DNA of 64,000 nucleotides, from the NCBI RefSeq assembly GCF_009727055.1, contig NC_052353.1:39990830-40054829 (forward strand), read 5' to 3'. Positions 23,930 to 35,999 of this stretch are shown here, one piece after another. The DNA is from Benincasa hispida. Its lineage: Eukaryota; Streptophyta; Magnoliopsida; Cucurbitales; Cucurbitaceae. A program made the position numbers and the translations under genes. Below the pieces are notes generated by a model that saw nothing but the letters and a program-made list of their open reading frames with translations, made no database searches and was not told the origin of the DNA. The stretch's first letter is position 1. The number at the start of each line of letters is the position of its first letter.

Positions 23930-25230
23930 TCGTTTGCTTTAAATGTAAATTTTATAGGTAAAATAATCCTTGGAGCATTTTGGAGTCATTACAAGAAATT
24001 TGGAATAAAAAGGAGCAAAAAGGACCAAGAAATCAACATAATTGAAGAAAGTTAAAATATTTACTAAAATGCTACTGGAAGCAACATCACAACCCTCCAA
24101 CCAGCGTTGAGCAACGCTGAAAGGCAGTAGCATGCTCAATTCAGCCATACAGGGTAGCGTCGAAACGCTACCTAACAACGTCGCAATACTACGAATATTG
24201 ATGAAAAAATAAAAATCCATGCCTGCGTGCCTTTACGCAAGTGAGCGTCGAGCCAGCATCACTCCAGGGTCACAACACTGCGACCAGCCATTAAAATCCA
24301 GTTTTTCATGAAATTCATTTTAGAACGAATGAGAGACCATTTTTTAGGATTCAGAGATCAGTTTTTACGATTTTGAGAGAAATTTTTATAATTTCTTCAA
24401 TTCTTGTATCATTTCTTGTAAGATTCAATGGATTTCTTCAAGAATCTACCACTTCATGGCTAGGTATTCTTCTTTCTTGGAGAATTTGTTAGGTTAGTAA
24501 AGTCTTGAGGCTTTTTCTTGTATTTTCATCTTGTGTAATTGATTGTTCTTGAATGTTCTTGATTTTAATTTCAATATAATCTGTTAGAAATGAGTTGACA
24601 CCTCAAATTTGTTAGATTTTTGTATGTAAAAGTACATGGCTCTATAGCATAATTGTAATGAAGTTTCAAGAATTAGAAATCTTGAATAAAAATTTAGATT
24701 TTTTCCTATTTTCTTGGAAGCATGACTAGTTTAGAATATTCAAATAAATCATTCTTGAATTGCCTCTATAGTATTTCAAGCATGCCATAGCCTAGAAAAC
24801 CGTAGAATTAATGTAATTTAGGAATTTGATGTGGAATGTCTTTTTGAAGCATTTTAGTACTAAATTAGGGTTAATTAACAGTTTTAGGTCAATTAACTAA
24901 TTGGGACATCAGGGCATGTCTCTAATGGGTTATGGAACAATCAAATTGCAAGAATTCTTTTATGCTCAAGATCTTTTACATTGAAATCTTAGCAAGAATT
25001 CTTTTATGCTCTCTACTATTAGTTTCTTACAAAATTCATATAATACTAGTTTTAGTTTTACTTTGTTTCTAAAAATTCAACTCCCTCCCCCAAATTGGAA
25101 TTTAAGAGTCAAGTTTGCTAGTTAAAAGAGGTTCCCTAAGGATCGACCTCGTGCTTCCACTATTACTAAGTGTTAATATTAGTAGTTGTACGTGTTTTAC
25201 AAATTTTATTTGTTTAGGGCTAAGCTTGAA
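23930..25230 (+). repeat. Gypsy-like non-coding leader, copy 2 (inverted relative to copy 1)
   Basis: It includes GGATCGACCTCGTGCTTCC, TATTAGTAGTTGTACGTG and CAAATTTTATTTG in the same order as the reverse complement of 21290-21345. An upstream GC-rich part (24080-24300) has GCGTTGAGCAACGC-like inverted motifs. No protein domain is present. Confidence 0.4.
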
Positions 25231-25279
25231 ACTAACGACATCATTTTTGGGCCGAACATTGAGGTTAAGGTATTATTTG

Positions 25280-25648
25280 TAAGATCTCCCTCAATTGGCA
25301 TTCACACAAAAGCTCTCTCTAAAAAGTATTTTATAGAAAAAATTCCTTTTGTAAAAATTGTTCTTCCCTCTTCAAAAGCTTGGATCCCACCATCCGGTAC
25401 TTGCAAGGGAATAATAAGGTATTACTAGTGGTTGTGACCGCTTAGTTGGTTCTTGATCGAGGAAGAGGTTCGGAGTTTGTGAGAGTTCATATGGGAAGGA
25501 TTTTCGTTGAAGACGGTCTTAAAGGGTAAGCCTTTAAGTTGTTTATCCTGTACTTTTTATGTTTTTTCTCTTTTTTTCTTGATTTTCCAAAATTGAATTC
25601 AATGGCACCAGCATTCGTATGTTTCCGCATTGGAATTTGATTCGTTCA
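25280..25648 (+). repeat. 2-kb copia LTR family, 3' end fragment D2
   Basis: TTGGATCCCACCATCC at about 25379 matches LTR C at 20163, and the end TTGATTCGTTCA matches the LTR C end. It adjoins a perfect PBS. Confidence 0.8.
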
Positions 25649-25650
25649 AT

Positions 25651-25662
25651 TGGTATCAGAGC
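25651..25662 (+). other. Primer binding site after LTR D2
   Basis: TGGTATCAGAGC is a perfect match to the usual initiator tRNA-Met PBS of plant copia elements, two bases after the LTR end. Confidence 0.9.
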
Positions 25663-26769
25663 CAAAATGTGTCATTTTTTCGTTTTGGAATCGAAAAATA
25701 GAGAAAGGTGGGTTGTTCTCTGTATTATGAATGTTGGATTTTCCAAAATAGATAATTTCGAATTTGACATCTTAGATTGCTGCTTTTTATGAGATCAATT
25801 ATAAGGACCTCGTGTTTTGGGCATTTAAATTTAGTAATCGAGTATGTAAGTCCATGTCATGAGTTTTGCTAAGAGTCGCTGAGGAAGGAGATCAAGAACA
25901 GAGCAGATCAAAGTGACGACAGAGCAGAATTTGGCATTCTATGTCGCAGCACCAAGCAAAGCGTTGCGGTGCTTTGCGTAGCGTTGCACATCAGAAGCAC
26001 TAGTGCCTTTCTGCTAGGCAATAGTGCCACGATGCTATCGCTAAGTGCAGTGGTGCACCTTGCTGCGTTGCGAAAAGCTTTGGCCAAAGGTGCAAGACGT
26101 CGTGATGCTCCAAGTGGTTGCACGCGTGTTCTAGCACCTCCAGGATGTGGGTTTGAGCCTAGTGGGATAGTTCCAACAATTTATTTTCTTTTGTTATATT
26201 TTTATTTTTTTTATTAAGTAATTTTTATATATGATTATAATAATTTAATTAATTTTTAGGGGTTGCAAGTTCGGTCTATTTTGCTATTTAGTTTAAGTTA
26301 TGCATGTAATGTATGATTAAATTAAAATATATTGCATAATGTATGCCACATAGTTTAAAATCTCACCTTAGGATAAACATGTTCATTCATTATATTTAAT
26401 ATAAATGTTATATTATATGGTTGCATGATTTAATAAGCACGTTGAAGAAATTGAATCCCACAGTGGAAGCGAATGATCATTGTGCTTTGATTTTGTTTTA
26501 AAATTACAACACTAAAAAGAAGAAACATACATCAACATGTAGTATGTTAAGCATGAAATTTGAGGGAAGAAGAAACATATTGAATGAGAAATTTTAGACC
26601 AACCACAAATTGCCACATCATTTACTAAATTAATGATGAAATTCCAAAATAGTAAATTTGGGACCAATTAGGAGTTGACATGTGCCCCAAATTGTGCCAC
26701 GTGGTTTCATCGTGACCGTTGAATTACATAAAATTAACTTGGTCCAATTTAATATTATTATTCATGAAT
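25663..26769 (+). other. Interior remnant and unassigned sequence
   Basis: The first part should be the leader of the element that owns the PBS at 25651. A GC-rich block at 25900-26150 has many GCGTTGC/GTGCTT motifs and resembles the GC-rich parts of the two leader copies. 26560-26760 looks like a decayed LTR piece (CCACATCATTTACTAAATTA), but I could not place it. No gag was found. Confidence 0.4.
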
Positions 26770-28650
26770 CTAGAACACGCCAGAAGAGGGTAGACCAGTG
26801 GGGTCCAAATATAAAAATCCTTGAAAATGAAAAATAATTGATAATGAAAAAGACTTGGTTGAGGATGTAAATACTCATAAAAAAAATCCTCGACATGACT
26901 AGTGAGGATGGTAAAATACCTAAAGATAATAATGAGATTTCAATCAACTATGTCATGTCAGGAAAAAGATGGAATCGAACTATTGTAATTATTGACAACA
27001 TTTTTGTGTATAATGTTGCTCTTGATATTATATCTGAAAATGAGGATCCTGAACCAAAGTCTATTGAAGAATGTCGATATAGAAAAGATTGGCTTCAGCG
27101 GAAAGAATTAATCGAGACAAAATTAAACTCATTTTCAAAACGTCAGGTTTTTGGACCAGTAGTCCAAACACCAGAAGATGTTAAACCTATGGGTATTTGT
27201 GAGGAAAAGAAATGAAAATAATGAGATCACAAGATATAAAGCAAGACTAGTTGCATATGGTTTTTCATAAAGACCTGGTATTGATTTTGAGGAGACGTAT
27301 TCTTCGACGGTGGATGCAATTATATTAAGATATTTAATTGGTTTGACTGTGTATAAAAATGTGGATATGCATCTTATGGATGTAATCACAACATATTTAA
27401 ATGGACCTCTTGATAATGATATTTATATGAGAATCCCAGAAGGACTTAAGGTACTTGAAACATGTACATCAAATTTCTAGAAATGGTATTCAATAAAGTT
27501 ATAGTGACTATATGAATTGAAACAATTAGGACGGATGGGGTACAATCGTTTTAGTGGATATTTATTGAAAGAAGGATATCAAAATAATTCAATATATATG
27601 TGTGTTTTTATAAAGACATCATAATTCAGATTTGCTTTTATAAATGTATATGTTGATGACTTGAATATAATTGGAACTCTTGAAGGGCTTTTAAAGGCAA
27701 TAAAATATCTTAAGAAAGAATTGGAGATGAAAGAACTTGGAAAAAAAATTGCCTTGGTTTAAAAATTGAGCATTTAACAGATGAAATATTTATCATCAAT
27801 CAACGTATACAGAAATTTTTTTGGAAAGATTTTATATTGACAAAGCACATCCATTAAATATTCCAATGGAAGTCCATTCATTGGATATAAAGAAAGATAT
27901 ATTTCGACCTCGAGAAGATAATGAAGAACTTCTTCGTCCTGAAATACCATATCTTAGTGCAATTACTGCACTTATGTATCTTGCTAATAATACAAGACCA
28001 GATATTGCATTTTCAGTAAATTTCTTAGCAAGATATAGTTCTTTTCCAATAAGAAGACATTGGAACAAGATAAAGCATATACTTGGTTATCTCCGAGTAA
28101 CCATCAATATGGGTTTCTTTTATTCAAATAAATCAAATTTTGATCTAGTTGGTTATGCAGATTATGGATATTTATCTAATCTACACAAAACTAGATCTCA
28201 AATAGGTTATCTATTCACATGTGGAAGAACTGCAATATCATGGCGATCGGTGAAACAGATCATAACGATTACTTCCTCAAATCATGCTGAAATTCTTGGA
28301 GTTTATGAGGCTAGTCGAGACTGTGTATAGCTAAGGTCAATGACTCAGTACATTCGTGAAACATGTAGCTTGTCTTCTAATAAAAATCTTCCAACAATAT
28401 TATACAAAGACAACATGACTTGCATAGCCCAAATCAAATGATGATATATTAAAGGAGATAAATCAAGACATATTGCACTGAAGCTTTTCTACACTTATGC
28501 TCTTGAATAAAATGACGACATCACTGTACAAAAAAATTGTTCGAAGGATAACCTGGCAGACTTATTTACAAACGCATTACCAACCATAACTTTTGAAAAA
28601 TTGGTGCATGACATTGGAATGCGTCGACTCAGAGATCTTAAATGATGTTT
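26770..28650 (+). pseudogene. Copia pol remnant (element E, 5' truncated)
   Basis: Starting at about 26895 the frame reads SINYVMSGKRWNR, EDPEPKSIEECRYRKDW and RQVFGPVVQTPEDVKPMG. In shifted frames it continues with ENNEITRYKARLVAYGFS, DFEETYSSTVDAI, MHLMDVITTYLNGPLDNDIY and YVDDLNIIGT. A 169-residue open piece at 27821-28330 covers the RT end and RNase H (ARYSSFPIRRHWNKIKHILG, GRTAISWRSVKQ). The tail, NLADLFTNALPTITFEKLVH, runs to 28643. Integrase, protease and gag are missing, and at least six breaks are visible. Confidence 0.88.
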
Positions 28651-28654
28651 TCAT

Positions 28655-28666
28655 GAGGGGAGTAAA
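28655..28666 (+). promoter_or_regulatory. Polypurine tract (element E)
   Basis: GAGGGGAGTAAA follows the RNase H tail and directly precedes TGTATTGTATTC, the LTR start. Confidence 0.75.
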
Positions 28667-29156
28667 TGTATTGTATTCTTTTAGGAGTATATATTTTATG
28701 AAATATGTACTATTTTTTCTTCCTTAGTGTTTTTTCTCATTGGGTTTTTCCTAGTAAGGTTTTAATGAGACATATTTCATACATATATAGATATCTAAGG
28801 AGGAGTATTATGAATATTATAATAATAAATAGATGTTCATTGCTTAGTATCCCAAAAGTCATGTGTCACCATTATATTGTCCTTGTGCTTTGAATTATTC
28901 ATGCTTGGTGTCCATGTAAGTCCACATACTACTTGCCACTTTGTCTATAAATAATGGTATTTGATGGATCTTAAAATCATACATACATTGGTGAGAATTC
29001 CATTTCAAAATTCTACTAATTTCATATTATCTCATTCTATAATTTTAGTTATTTTATTCTATATTATATTTTATATATGTAATATTATTATATAAACATA
29101 TTATTATATTATATTTTCTCTATATCCGTCTTCTTGTCGTGCTCCTCAATTTCACA
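28667..29156 (+). repeat. 3' LTR of element E (right end approximate)
   Basis: It starts TG after the purine tract. It contains CATTGGGTTTTTCCTAGTAA followed by GGTTTTAATGAG, a conserved motif in LTRs of this plant copia lineage, and a TATA-like TCTATAAATAATGG at about 28944. The end is set at CTCAATTTCACA, but no partner LTR is present. Confidence 0.75.
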
Positions 29157-29344
29157 ATAGGAAATACTAGATTTTATTTAACATTTTCCATATGGTATAG
29201 TATTGGCGACCATTCCTCTTGCGGACACTGTCTCTAATAACCATTCATAATTTGACATGTCAACAGTATATTAATTTATTATTTATTTATTTCATGAACT
29301 ACATGATTTTTAAATATTACTATTACATAATTCTTAAATATTAA

Positions 29345-29720
29345 ATGGCTGATTTTCAAAATTAGACAAATAATGGAAACTATTTACACAAAATAGCAAA
29401 ATTTTAATCTTCTTTGGTAGAAGCTGATAGAAGTCTATTAATGTTTGTCAGTGATAAAAACTGATAGAAGTCTATTACTGATAGCTAATAGAAGTATATC
29501 AATGTCTATCGATGTTTATCAATATTTTTCTTTTATTATTTCTATAAATAGTTTGACATTTTTTCTATGCGTGAAAATTTTCTATTTCTTTATCGTGGCA
29601 ATCAATAGAGATAATAGTTTCCTTACGACCGTATACAAGAAAAATTTCTCCTACTTCATGTTCTATTTTATTTTTTTATTAAAAAAAGTCACAAAGTTCA
29701 AAGTTCTTTTTATTACTATT
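29345..29720. repeat. MITE-like repeat with CTGATAGAAGTCTAT motifs
   Basis: CTGATAGAAGTCTATTA occurs twice (29427 and 29461), with variants to 29520. The flanks (ACTATTTACACAAAATAGC) resemble those of the 56440-56830 repeat. The limits are approximate. Confidence 0.5.
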
Positions 29721-31870
29721 GTTTAATTTCTTTTGAAATTTCAAAGTATCAAGTTTCAAACAGATAAATTAAATAAATAGGTAATCAAAGTTTTAGTTAT
29801 AATTTATTTATATACACCTCTTGTTAATTTCCATTTCCATGATGTTCCCTTATAGTCCAAAAAACATAGTCGTCATGGGTGATATCATATGATTATGGCC
29901 AAATCAAAGTTTAGTATTTGCTTTACTTCATGAATAAGATAATTTCCTACCGCTAATGATGCTGTAATTAATTTCCCTTTCCATTTTTTCATAAAAAATA
30001 TTCAAAAGAAAAAAAAAATCCTTTTCCATTTTTGTCAAAAAAATGTTCGTATCTATAATTAAGACTTTAGTTTAGAATTACTACAACTGCTAAAACAATT
30101 AAAAAAAATTAAATGATCAGGTCCATTTGAAAACAATTTGTTTTTTTAGAAAATAAGTTTAAAAACACTATTTTTATATTTTGTTTCTTTGCTTCCTTCA
30201 ACATCTACTTAAAATTATTAGTAAAACTTTTGACAAATAAATTATGAAAATTTAGATTTTGTAAGAATGAATAAACGGACTTATAAAAGAAATATGCTAT
30301 AAATATTCCAAAAGAAGGTATACTCACAGAAAAAGTTGTATTTTTAAATTTTAATCAATCATCAATCCAACCCAAAAGTTAAAATAGATAAATAATGAAA
30401 AATTTTAATATTATATCAACAATCTAATTGGAATGTTTTTAAAATTCATGTGAAGTTGTGGAAACTAACAAAATATGGTTTTTAATAAATTTTTTTTTGG
30501 AGCTTAGCTTTAAGAATTTAAATATTTACTTGATAAAAATTATGGTAACAAAATTGTGAGAAAACAAATATAATTAAAAAAATAAATAGTTATTAAAACT
30601 CAGCCTAGATGAAAGTAAATTATTGTTTGATACATTCATTATCTGGAAAGAGAATAATACTGAATTATTGCGATGTAAGTATAATTACTAAAATAGATCT
30701 ATATTTTTTTCTATAATCTTTCATTTATTAATGTTAAAAGATAATGACGTTAAAATATTATGCTTTCAATTCAAATATATGTTTGATTTAACTTGAGCAT
30801 AACTTAATTAAGACATTATATTATCGATTTAAACAAAGTAAAAATTTGAATCTTCAACTTCATAGGTTGTTATATTAAAAACAAAAAACTTTTGATTTGT
30901 TTACTATATATTATTTGTTAAAATGTTGGAAGAAACAACTGCTACAATAATCTTTATTAAAGAAAATTCATGGACAAAAATATATGTGATAGATAAGGTC
31001 GATCTTAAATAAAAAAAAAAATATATATACCTTTTAAATTTTGATAGTAACATTTTTGTTTTAATTTTAATTTTTAAGAAACAAAATGTCTCAAAATTCT
31101 CCTCTTTGGTATGTCAACCTTATCGACATGTCGAGTGATATTTTGAGATATTGCTCGAAATTTAACACCATAGTTATGTTAAAAAAGAATGAGTTTTATC
31201 TAATAATTTTTAAAATTGTATGAATTGAATTTAGTAATAGAGAAAAATAAAAGGCATATTGTGCACTTAAAAAATAACAAAATCCAAAAAAGATATGGCA
31301 GGAGTCAACCTATTTTATTAGGGGAAAAAAAAAAAAGAGAAGAGTGATACCTTTGAATGATATTAAAAAAGGTACATTTATGAAAAAATATATTTTAGAG
31401 CTTACAGCCTATCATTTCTTTCTAAATGATAAATGAACCATTTTTTTTAATGATATTAATTGGAAAAAATGTGCAGCATAGAAAAAGGAAAAGGGAAGAG
31501 AGTGGAAAGAATGGTTTAAAATAATATAAATTATTATTGTAATTATAAAAGATGACTTCACCTGATCATTTCAATATCCTTTTCTCAAGATTATAACTCT
31601 GGTTCTTTTCAAATTTAAAATATGAATGTGGATAGAAATATTGAGATATCAATATTTTTAAAATATTGGTAGAACTATTGACATCGATGAAAATTTTGAA
31701 AAAAAATTATGAAAATGGATGAAAATTGTCATAATTAGTTAATAGAACTTTGATCCTGACCTAATAAAATTAGAACATTTTAATCATCATTTCTATAAAA
31801 TAAGATAATATTTAGATGTGAATCATAATGTTTGTATAAATGTCAATACAAGAGAAATTTAAAAGAAATG

Positions 31871-31881
31871 ATATATATATA

Positions 31882-31915
<34 letters not shown>

Positions 31916-31917
31916 TT
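31871..31917. repeat. (TA)n microsatellite
   Basis: A near-perfect TA run with one TT break. Confidence 0.9.
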
Positions 31918-33162
31918 CAATTTCTTTAAAATAAATGTTTTGGATTGAAAATAAAAGCTAAAAATTGAGAAAATTTGAAAACTAGAAATTTTGGCACAAT
32001 GAAAAAACATCATTCTTCATTGGAAATGATATTGGCATATGAAATTATTCAATTGTCTATAATCAGAATCATAAAATTGAAAAAACTAGAATTGGGCTAA
32101 CATAGCTAATTTCGACAAAAAAAAAAAAAAATCAAAATTTTCTCCAAATTTGGTTGAAATGGGGAAAACCAAAAACTTTCAATAAAAATTTGAGATTTTT
32201 CCTACTTGAAAATTCAAGATTTCGATGGAAAATTTCTACCATAATTATGTTGAATTGTAATACTTTTCTTTATTACCCTATTGTATGTATAAAATTATGT
32301 TGATTTTTTTCCAAGTAAACTCCCAATATACCATTAAAAAGTGCTTAAATGCATGTTTTGGAGTAATTTTAAAATTGTTAAAATAACTTTTGTCACTTTA
32401 AAGTTATTTTGAATATGCCTTTAATCATGCAAAATTAATTTAATAATTATTTTTACACAGATAAATGAATTTGAAATCATTTTGAAGATGACAAAAATTA
32501 TTTTGACAATTTAGAATCACTCTCAAATATGGTTCCTAAATTTGAAGAAATTACAAGACAATTCGAACTATAGACTTAGTGTCTGTTAACATATATAAAT
32601 GTTAATTAAGGTATGTTCTCTTTGGCCGTGAATATTTTATTATTATTTTTTAAAAATTTTTTTGCAAATGAATGTGTTAAAGAGTGATTTTACATTGATT
32701 GATTAATGACACCTTTCAAATTTCAAGAAAATCAATTTCATACCTAATTTTTGAAGAAAGAAAATTCCAAACCTACCATTTTAAGCTTTTCTTTTCTTTT
32801 TTTTTTAACCAAATAAGATCATATATTATAATAAAAGTCGTGAAACATTGGACACAAGAATAAAGTTTTGTAGATCACACTCACATCTAAAAGCTAGCCA
32901 TGTAGAAAATTAGAAGTCCACGAAAGTGAGACAACAAAAAAGGCAATTGGTGAGCCGTCCTATTCTAATAAACAATTAGATATAAATTAAAAAACCTTCA
33001 TATGTCTAATAAATTATTTAATTCAAGGAGTTTCTCAATTATACATTTATGTCTAAATTTGTAATTCTACATGGTAGTGATGTATCCTAATAATTTTGTC
33101 AATCAATTCCAATTTCCCTACAAATAATCCCTCAAAGTAAGCCATTGACGACCACAATCAAT

Positions 33163-34599
33163 ATGACTTCTAAACAATCTCCTTCCCATGTCTTCCTAGT
33201 GTGTTATCCCGGCCAAGGACATATCAATCCCACTCTCAGACTAGCCAAGAAACTCGCCGCCGACGGCCTTCTCGTCACCATTTCCACGGCGGCGTTTTAC
33301 CGTCAAACACTGCAGAAAGCCGGAAGTATCCGCGGCGGCGGCGACCAACCTACTTCCGTCGGTAATGGCTTCATCAGATTCGAATTTTTCGAAGATGGCC
33401 TCGGAGAGATTAATCTCAAGGACATAAACTTGGACCGCGTCGTCGCCCAGCTCGAGCTCTCCGGCCGGCCATCGCTTACCGATCTGATTAAGAACCAAAC
33501 CGCCAAAAACCGCCCGGTTTCTTGCCTGATTTTGAACCCCTTTTTGCCATGGACTTACGAAGTTGCAGAGGAGCTTCAAATCCCCTGTGCCATTCTCTGG
33601 GTTCAATCTTGCGCTGTGTTCTCAATTTACTATCATTATTTCCACAATTTCTCCTCGTTTCCTTCTGAAATCGAACCCAAAGTCGATGTTCAGCTCCCGA
33701 TTTTGCCGCTTTTGAAGAACGATGAAATCCCAAGCTTCTTGCATCCCAATAACATCTATGGTATTTTGGGAAAAACTCTGTCAACCCAAATTGGTAAATT
33801 ATCAATACCCTTTTGTATTTTGATGGATACTTTCGAAGAACTCGAGAAGGAAATCATCAATTACATGTCGAAAACCATTCCAATAAAACCCATTGGCCCA
33901 TTGTTCTTAAACTCCCAAAAGTTAGAAACAGAGATCTCTGTCGACTGCCTAAAACCAGAGGATTGTATGGAGTGGCTAAACTCGAAGCCCCCACAATCCG
34001 TCGTCTACGTTTCATTTGGAAGCATCGTTTACTTGAAACAAGAGCAAATCGATGAGATTGCTTATGGGCTTTGCAATTCAGGGTTCTCATTTTTATGGGT
34101 CCTGAAACCGCCGTCTGAATTTTTCGATCTAAAACGCCATATTTTGCCAGCAGAGGTTCTGGAAAAAACAGGGGAGAGGGGGAAAATAGTGCAATGGAGC
34201 TCACAAGAGCGGGTTTTATCACATGAATCTGTTGGGTGCTTTTTGACGCACTGTGGGTGGAATTCATCGGTGGAAGCCGTCGCCAACGGTGTTCCGGTGG
34301 TGGCGTTCCCGCATTGGGGGGATCAAGTGACGAACGCCAAGTTTCTGGTGGAGGATCATGGAGTTGGAGTGAGGCTGTCGCGTGGAGCAGAGGCAAGTGA
34401 GTTGATTACGAGGGATGAAATTGAGAGATGTTTGACGGAGGTGATGATCAGCGGCGGTGGAGAGAGGAAATTGAGGCAAAATGCTTTGAAATGGAAGAAG
34501 GCGGCAGCGGCGGCTGTGGCGGACGGCGGCTCCTCTGCCCGTAACTTCGAAGAATTTGTTGATGAGATTAGACAGAGATGTTCGAGAGGTGAGCTTTAG
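33163..34599 (+). CDS. UDP-glucosyltransferase, UGT84-like, intronless
   Basis: This is a family-1 plant glycosyltransferase of 478 residues, normal for the family and presumably cytosolic (no signal peptide or membrane segment). I start at the ATG of MTSKQSPSHV; the frame stays open upstream only through a TTG. The N-terminal acceptor domain has FLVCYPGQGHINP with the likely catalytic His20. CLILNPFLPW at 121-130 and WVQSCA at 146-151 are UGT84 hallmarks; an Asn (N125) stands where many UGTs have the partner Asp, as in other UGT84 proteins. The C-terminal domain carries a 44-residue PSPG box, W345 to Q388, with HCGWNS at 363-368 and a terminal Gln that favours UDP-glucose. One oddity is W-S-S-Q where W-S/A/C-P-Q is usual. 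UGT84 enzymes mostly make glucose esters of phenolic or other carboxylic acids; the substrate here is unknown. GC content is visibly higher than in the flanks. No stop or frameshift was seen. Confidence 0.95.
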   Translation: MTSKQSPSHVFLVCYPGQGHINPTLRLAKKLAADGLLVTISTAAFYRQTLQKAGSIRGGGDQPTSVGNGFIRFEFFEDGLGEINLKDINLDRVVAQLELSGRPSLTDLIKNQTAKNRPVSCLILNPFLPWTYEVAEELQIPCAILWVQSCAVFSIYYHYFHNFSSFPSEIEPKVDVQLPILPLLKNDEIPSFLHPNNIYGILGKTLSTQIGKLSIPFCILMDTFEELEKEIINYMSKTIPIKPIGPLFLNSQKLETEISVDCLKPEDCMEWLNSKPPQSVVYVSFGSIVYLKQEQIDEIAYGLCNSGFSFLWVLKPPSEFFDLKRHILPAEVLEKTGERGKIVQWSSQERVLSHESVGCFLTHCGWNSSVEAVANGVPVVAFPHWGDQVTNAKFLVEDHGVGVRLSRGAEASELITRDEIERCLTEVMISGGGERKLRQNALKWKKAAAAAVADGGSSARNFEEFVDEIRQRCSRGEL

Positions 34600-35823
34600 T
34601 AAAATGTCACACTAAACTCTTGTTTGTGTGATGAGATCATAAATCACATTGTACCAAATTGTCATAAAGTTGGTGATCATAAATCACGAGATTTATTTAT
34701 GTACTTTTAAAAGTGAGTTAATATCCTTTTCGGTTGGTGTGAAATAGAATTTTAAACTTTAAAGATACATTTTAACTGAAAATGATTTCAAATCTTAAGA
34801 TTTTAAAAGGTCAAAATGATTTCCAATTCTTATTTACGTTTGGAACTAAATTCATTTGAAATAATTTTATTTTATTTTATTTTTATTGTTCTGATACTCA
34901 CTAGAAATGAAAAGGAAAGGTCTCATTTACTCTTTTTGTCCTTATACATTATAATAATAAATTATTTTATTATTAACTATTAAACATTTTTTTATATACT
35001 ATGAAATTAAAAAAAAAAAAAAAGTCTATTTTGCAATCATAGTATTAAATTTCTATCAATATATTCATATTTCCATCGATATTTTCATATTTCTATAGGT
35101 TCGATATTGGCATGAGAAATCATTGATATTTCTATTATATCGTAATCTACGAACACATAAAATAAGCATCGCAATGTCATAAATATAAATATTAGACATG
35201 TTTACTCATTTAAAATAATAGAATGTTTAATTATTAATTTAAATTTATTTTTTGAATTTTTTCTTTCTATAATTTTTCAAAAATATTCATCAAAATTGAT
35301 ATTTTATCAATATTTTCATCAAAATTTCTATAAAATTAAGATTTTGATATTTCTATCAACATTCCTATTTTAAACCTGACTGCAAGTTGTTTTTATTCCT
35401 TGAAAAAGTAACCTAAATTATGGTTTTCCATTAAAAAAATCCCAATATCAATTTTAAATCTCCTCCATATCTTTGATAAAACTGAGAAGAAAAAAAGAAA
35501 CTTCCATTGGCGATACTCTGTCATATTTTAGATTCTTTTTTCTTGATTTTTTTTTTTTTTAATTTTGTGCGTAGATTATGTTTACACTATTTTTTTTTTT
35601 TTTATAGTAATTGTTTACACTAGATTAGATGAGTTTAGTTTGAAGTGATGTAAATAGAGGAATGTTGAAACATGAGAGTAAAATTGGAAACAAATTTTTG
35701 GAGAAAGTTAAAAAATATAGTTGATTTTTGAAATAATGACAAAAATGGGATATATGGAAAACAATTTTTAAACATAGGTGGGAATGGAAAGTATCGACAA
35801 AAATATGGTAGATGGGGAAGGGA
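34600..35823. other. AT-rich region downstream of the UGT
   Basis: It contains the presumed 3' UTR and low-complexity AT sequence, including repeated TTTCTATC/ATATTTTCATC motifs at 35040-35370. No gene was seen. Confidence 0.5.
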
Positions 35824-35935
35824 AATCGTGTACCCGGTACACGATTAAGCTTTAATCCAATTAGCACCATGTCAACAACGGTGGTGTGGTCAACCACGTA
35901 CTCATGGATCGGGTCTACGATTACTTTTTTTTTTG
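35824..35935. repeat. Near-palindromic GTGTACCCGGTACAC repeat, copy 1
   Basis: AATCGTGTACCCGGTACACG at 35824 begins a 23-base near-perfect palindrome. It is followed by GGTGTGGTCAACCACG and CGGGTCTACGATTAC. Related sequence occurs at 39774-39930. It is probably a small foldback or MITE-type element. Confidence 0.5.
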
Positions 35936-35958
35936 AATTAATTATATATTTAATTGTG

Positions 35959-35962
<4 letters not shown>

Positions 35963-35990
<28 letters not shown>
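35963..35990. repeat. (TA)n microsatellite
   Basis: A perfect alternating AT run of about 28 bases. Confidence 0.9.
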
Positions 35991-35992
<2 letters not shown>

Positions 35993-35999
35993 CTTTTTT

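Larger units (their letters stand above)
29157..33162. other. AT-rich upstream region of the UGT gene
   Basis: No gene was recognised in these 4 kb. They contain a MITE-like repeat (29345-29720), a (TA)n tract (31871-31917) and many poly-A/T runs. The last 1-2 kb should hold the promoter of the UGT at 33163. Only a weak TATA-like candidate is near 33119 (CTACAAATAATCC), too ambiguous to call. Confidence 0.5.

Noticed and set aside
25908..26217. Opposed 70-80 codon frames in a GC-rich block
   Set aside because: The block is repetitive (GCGTTGC/GTGCTT) and resembles non-coding leader sequence at 22225 and 24080.
33145..33162. Upstream extension of the UGT by six residues starting at a TTG
   Set aside because: Plant nuclear genes start at ATG. 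The first in-frame ATG is at 33163, and the conserved N-terminal motif starts soon after it.
33241..34479. Minus-strand open frames opposite the UGT (up to 179 codons)
   Set aside because: They are shadows caused by the GC-rich coding sequence and show no motif of their own.
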